From BMS3Abin12 sp964487445 (GTDB lineage Bacteria > Pseudomonadota > Gammaproteobacteria > 21-64-14): a DNA stretch of 31,190 nucleotides. Under the pieces are notes generated by a model, which was given only the letters and a program-made list of their open reading frames with translations, ran no database searches and was not told the origin of the DNA. The stretch lies in NCBI GenBank assembly GCA_964487445.1, contig CAZAQG010000023.1, positions 1 to 31,190 on the forward strand. The letters are read 5' to 3'. Every line of letters begins with the position of its first letter. Positions within the stretch are counted from its first letter, which is position 1. Shown here one piece after another: positions 31,143 through 31,190 of the stretch. The position numbers and the translations under genes were made by a program.

Positions 31143-31171
31143 AACCTAGCGCGGGGTCGGCCGTCTGTCAA
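31143..31171 (-). promoter_or_regulatory. Sigma-70 promoter of tusA-tetR
   Basis: On the minus strand a perfect -35 TTGACA (31171-31166) is 17 bases from a weak -10 TAGGTT (31148-31143). The operator begins right after the -10, which suits repression by TetR. Transcription would begin near 31136, about 110 bases upstream of the tusA ATG. Confidence 0.7.
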
Positions 31172-31190
31172 GTCGGCCCAGCCCCTCCAG

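Overview
This window is chromosomal DNA from a GC-rich gammaproteobacterium (roughly two-thirds G+C by eye). The gene order around gyrB, dnaN, dnaA, rpmH, rnpA, yidD, yidC and mnmE is the classic replication-origin neighbourhood. The further order gyrB, plsC, gmhB, glyS, glyQ is the one I recall from Pseudomonas. Two TusA-type sulfur-carrier genes and an MSHA-type pilus cluster suggest a Chromatiales/Acidiferrobacterales-like relative, but the exact taxon is inference.

Layout. 1-4142 (+): the 3' end of an MSHA pilus cluster (partial mshO-like, mshP, mshQ; the first two overlap). 4171-4896 (+): a small ribbon-helix-helix/PIN toxin-antitoxin pair preceded by a nested palindrome. 4963-9958 (-): the nitrogen-control block ntrC, ntrB, a DUF4124 protein with a 21-bp tandem repeat, and glnA. 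NtrC-type sites lie upstream of both glnA and ntrB, and glnA has a near-consensus sigma-54 promoter. 10252-13468 (-): a probable operon of a conserved hypothetical, a PP-loop (MnmA/ThiI-like) ATPase, a 4-nt-overlapping tusA and a cation-diffusion transporter. 13633-18406 (+): glyQ, glyS, a MazG-like pyrophosphohydrolase, gmhB and plsC, tightly packed. 18441-23687 (-): gyrB, dnaN and dnaA. 23887-27657 (+): rpmH, rnpA, yidD, yidC and mnmE. 27767-30088 (+): a large MscS/MscK-type channel. 30099-31171 (-): tusA followed by a TetR regulator, behind a canonical promoter with a palindromic operator.

How the genes work together. The origin block combines initiator, clamp, gyrase, ribosomal protein L34, RNase P protein and the membrane insertase pair YidD/YidC. 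A cluster of DnaA boxes in AT-rich DNA lies between dnaA and dnaN and is the best oriC candidate here. recF, which normally sits between dnaN and gyrB, is absent; that 160-bp gap instead holds two near-perfect ParB-binding (parS) sequences. The glnA/ntrBC sites point to NtrC-controlled nitrogen assimilation. The two tusA loci point to sulfur trafficking, one probably feeding tRNA thiolation and the other under TetR control.

Limits: all assignments are from reading the sequence and remembered family features; no database search was made. Very long antisense open frames are common in this GC-rich DNA and were treated as shadows.
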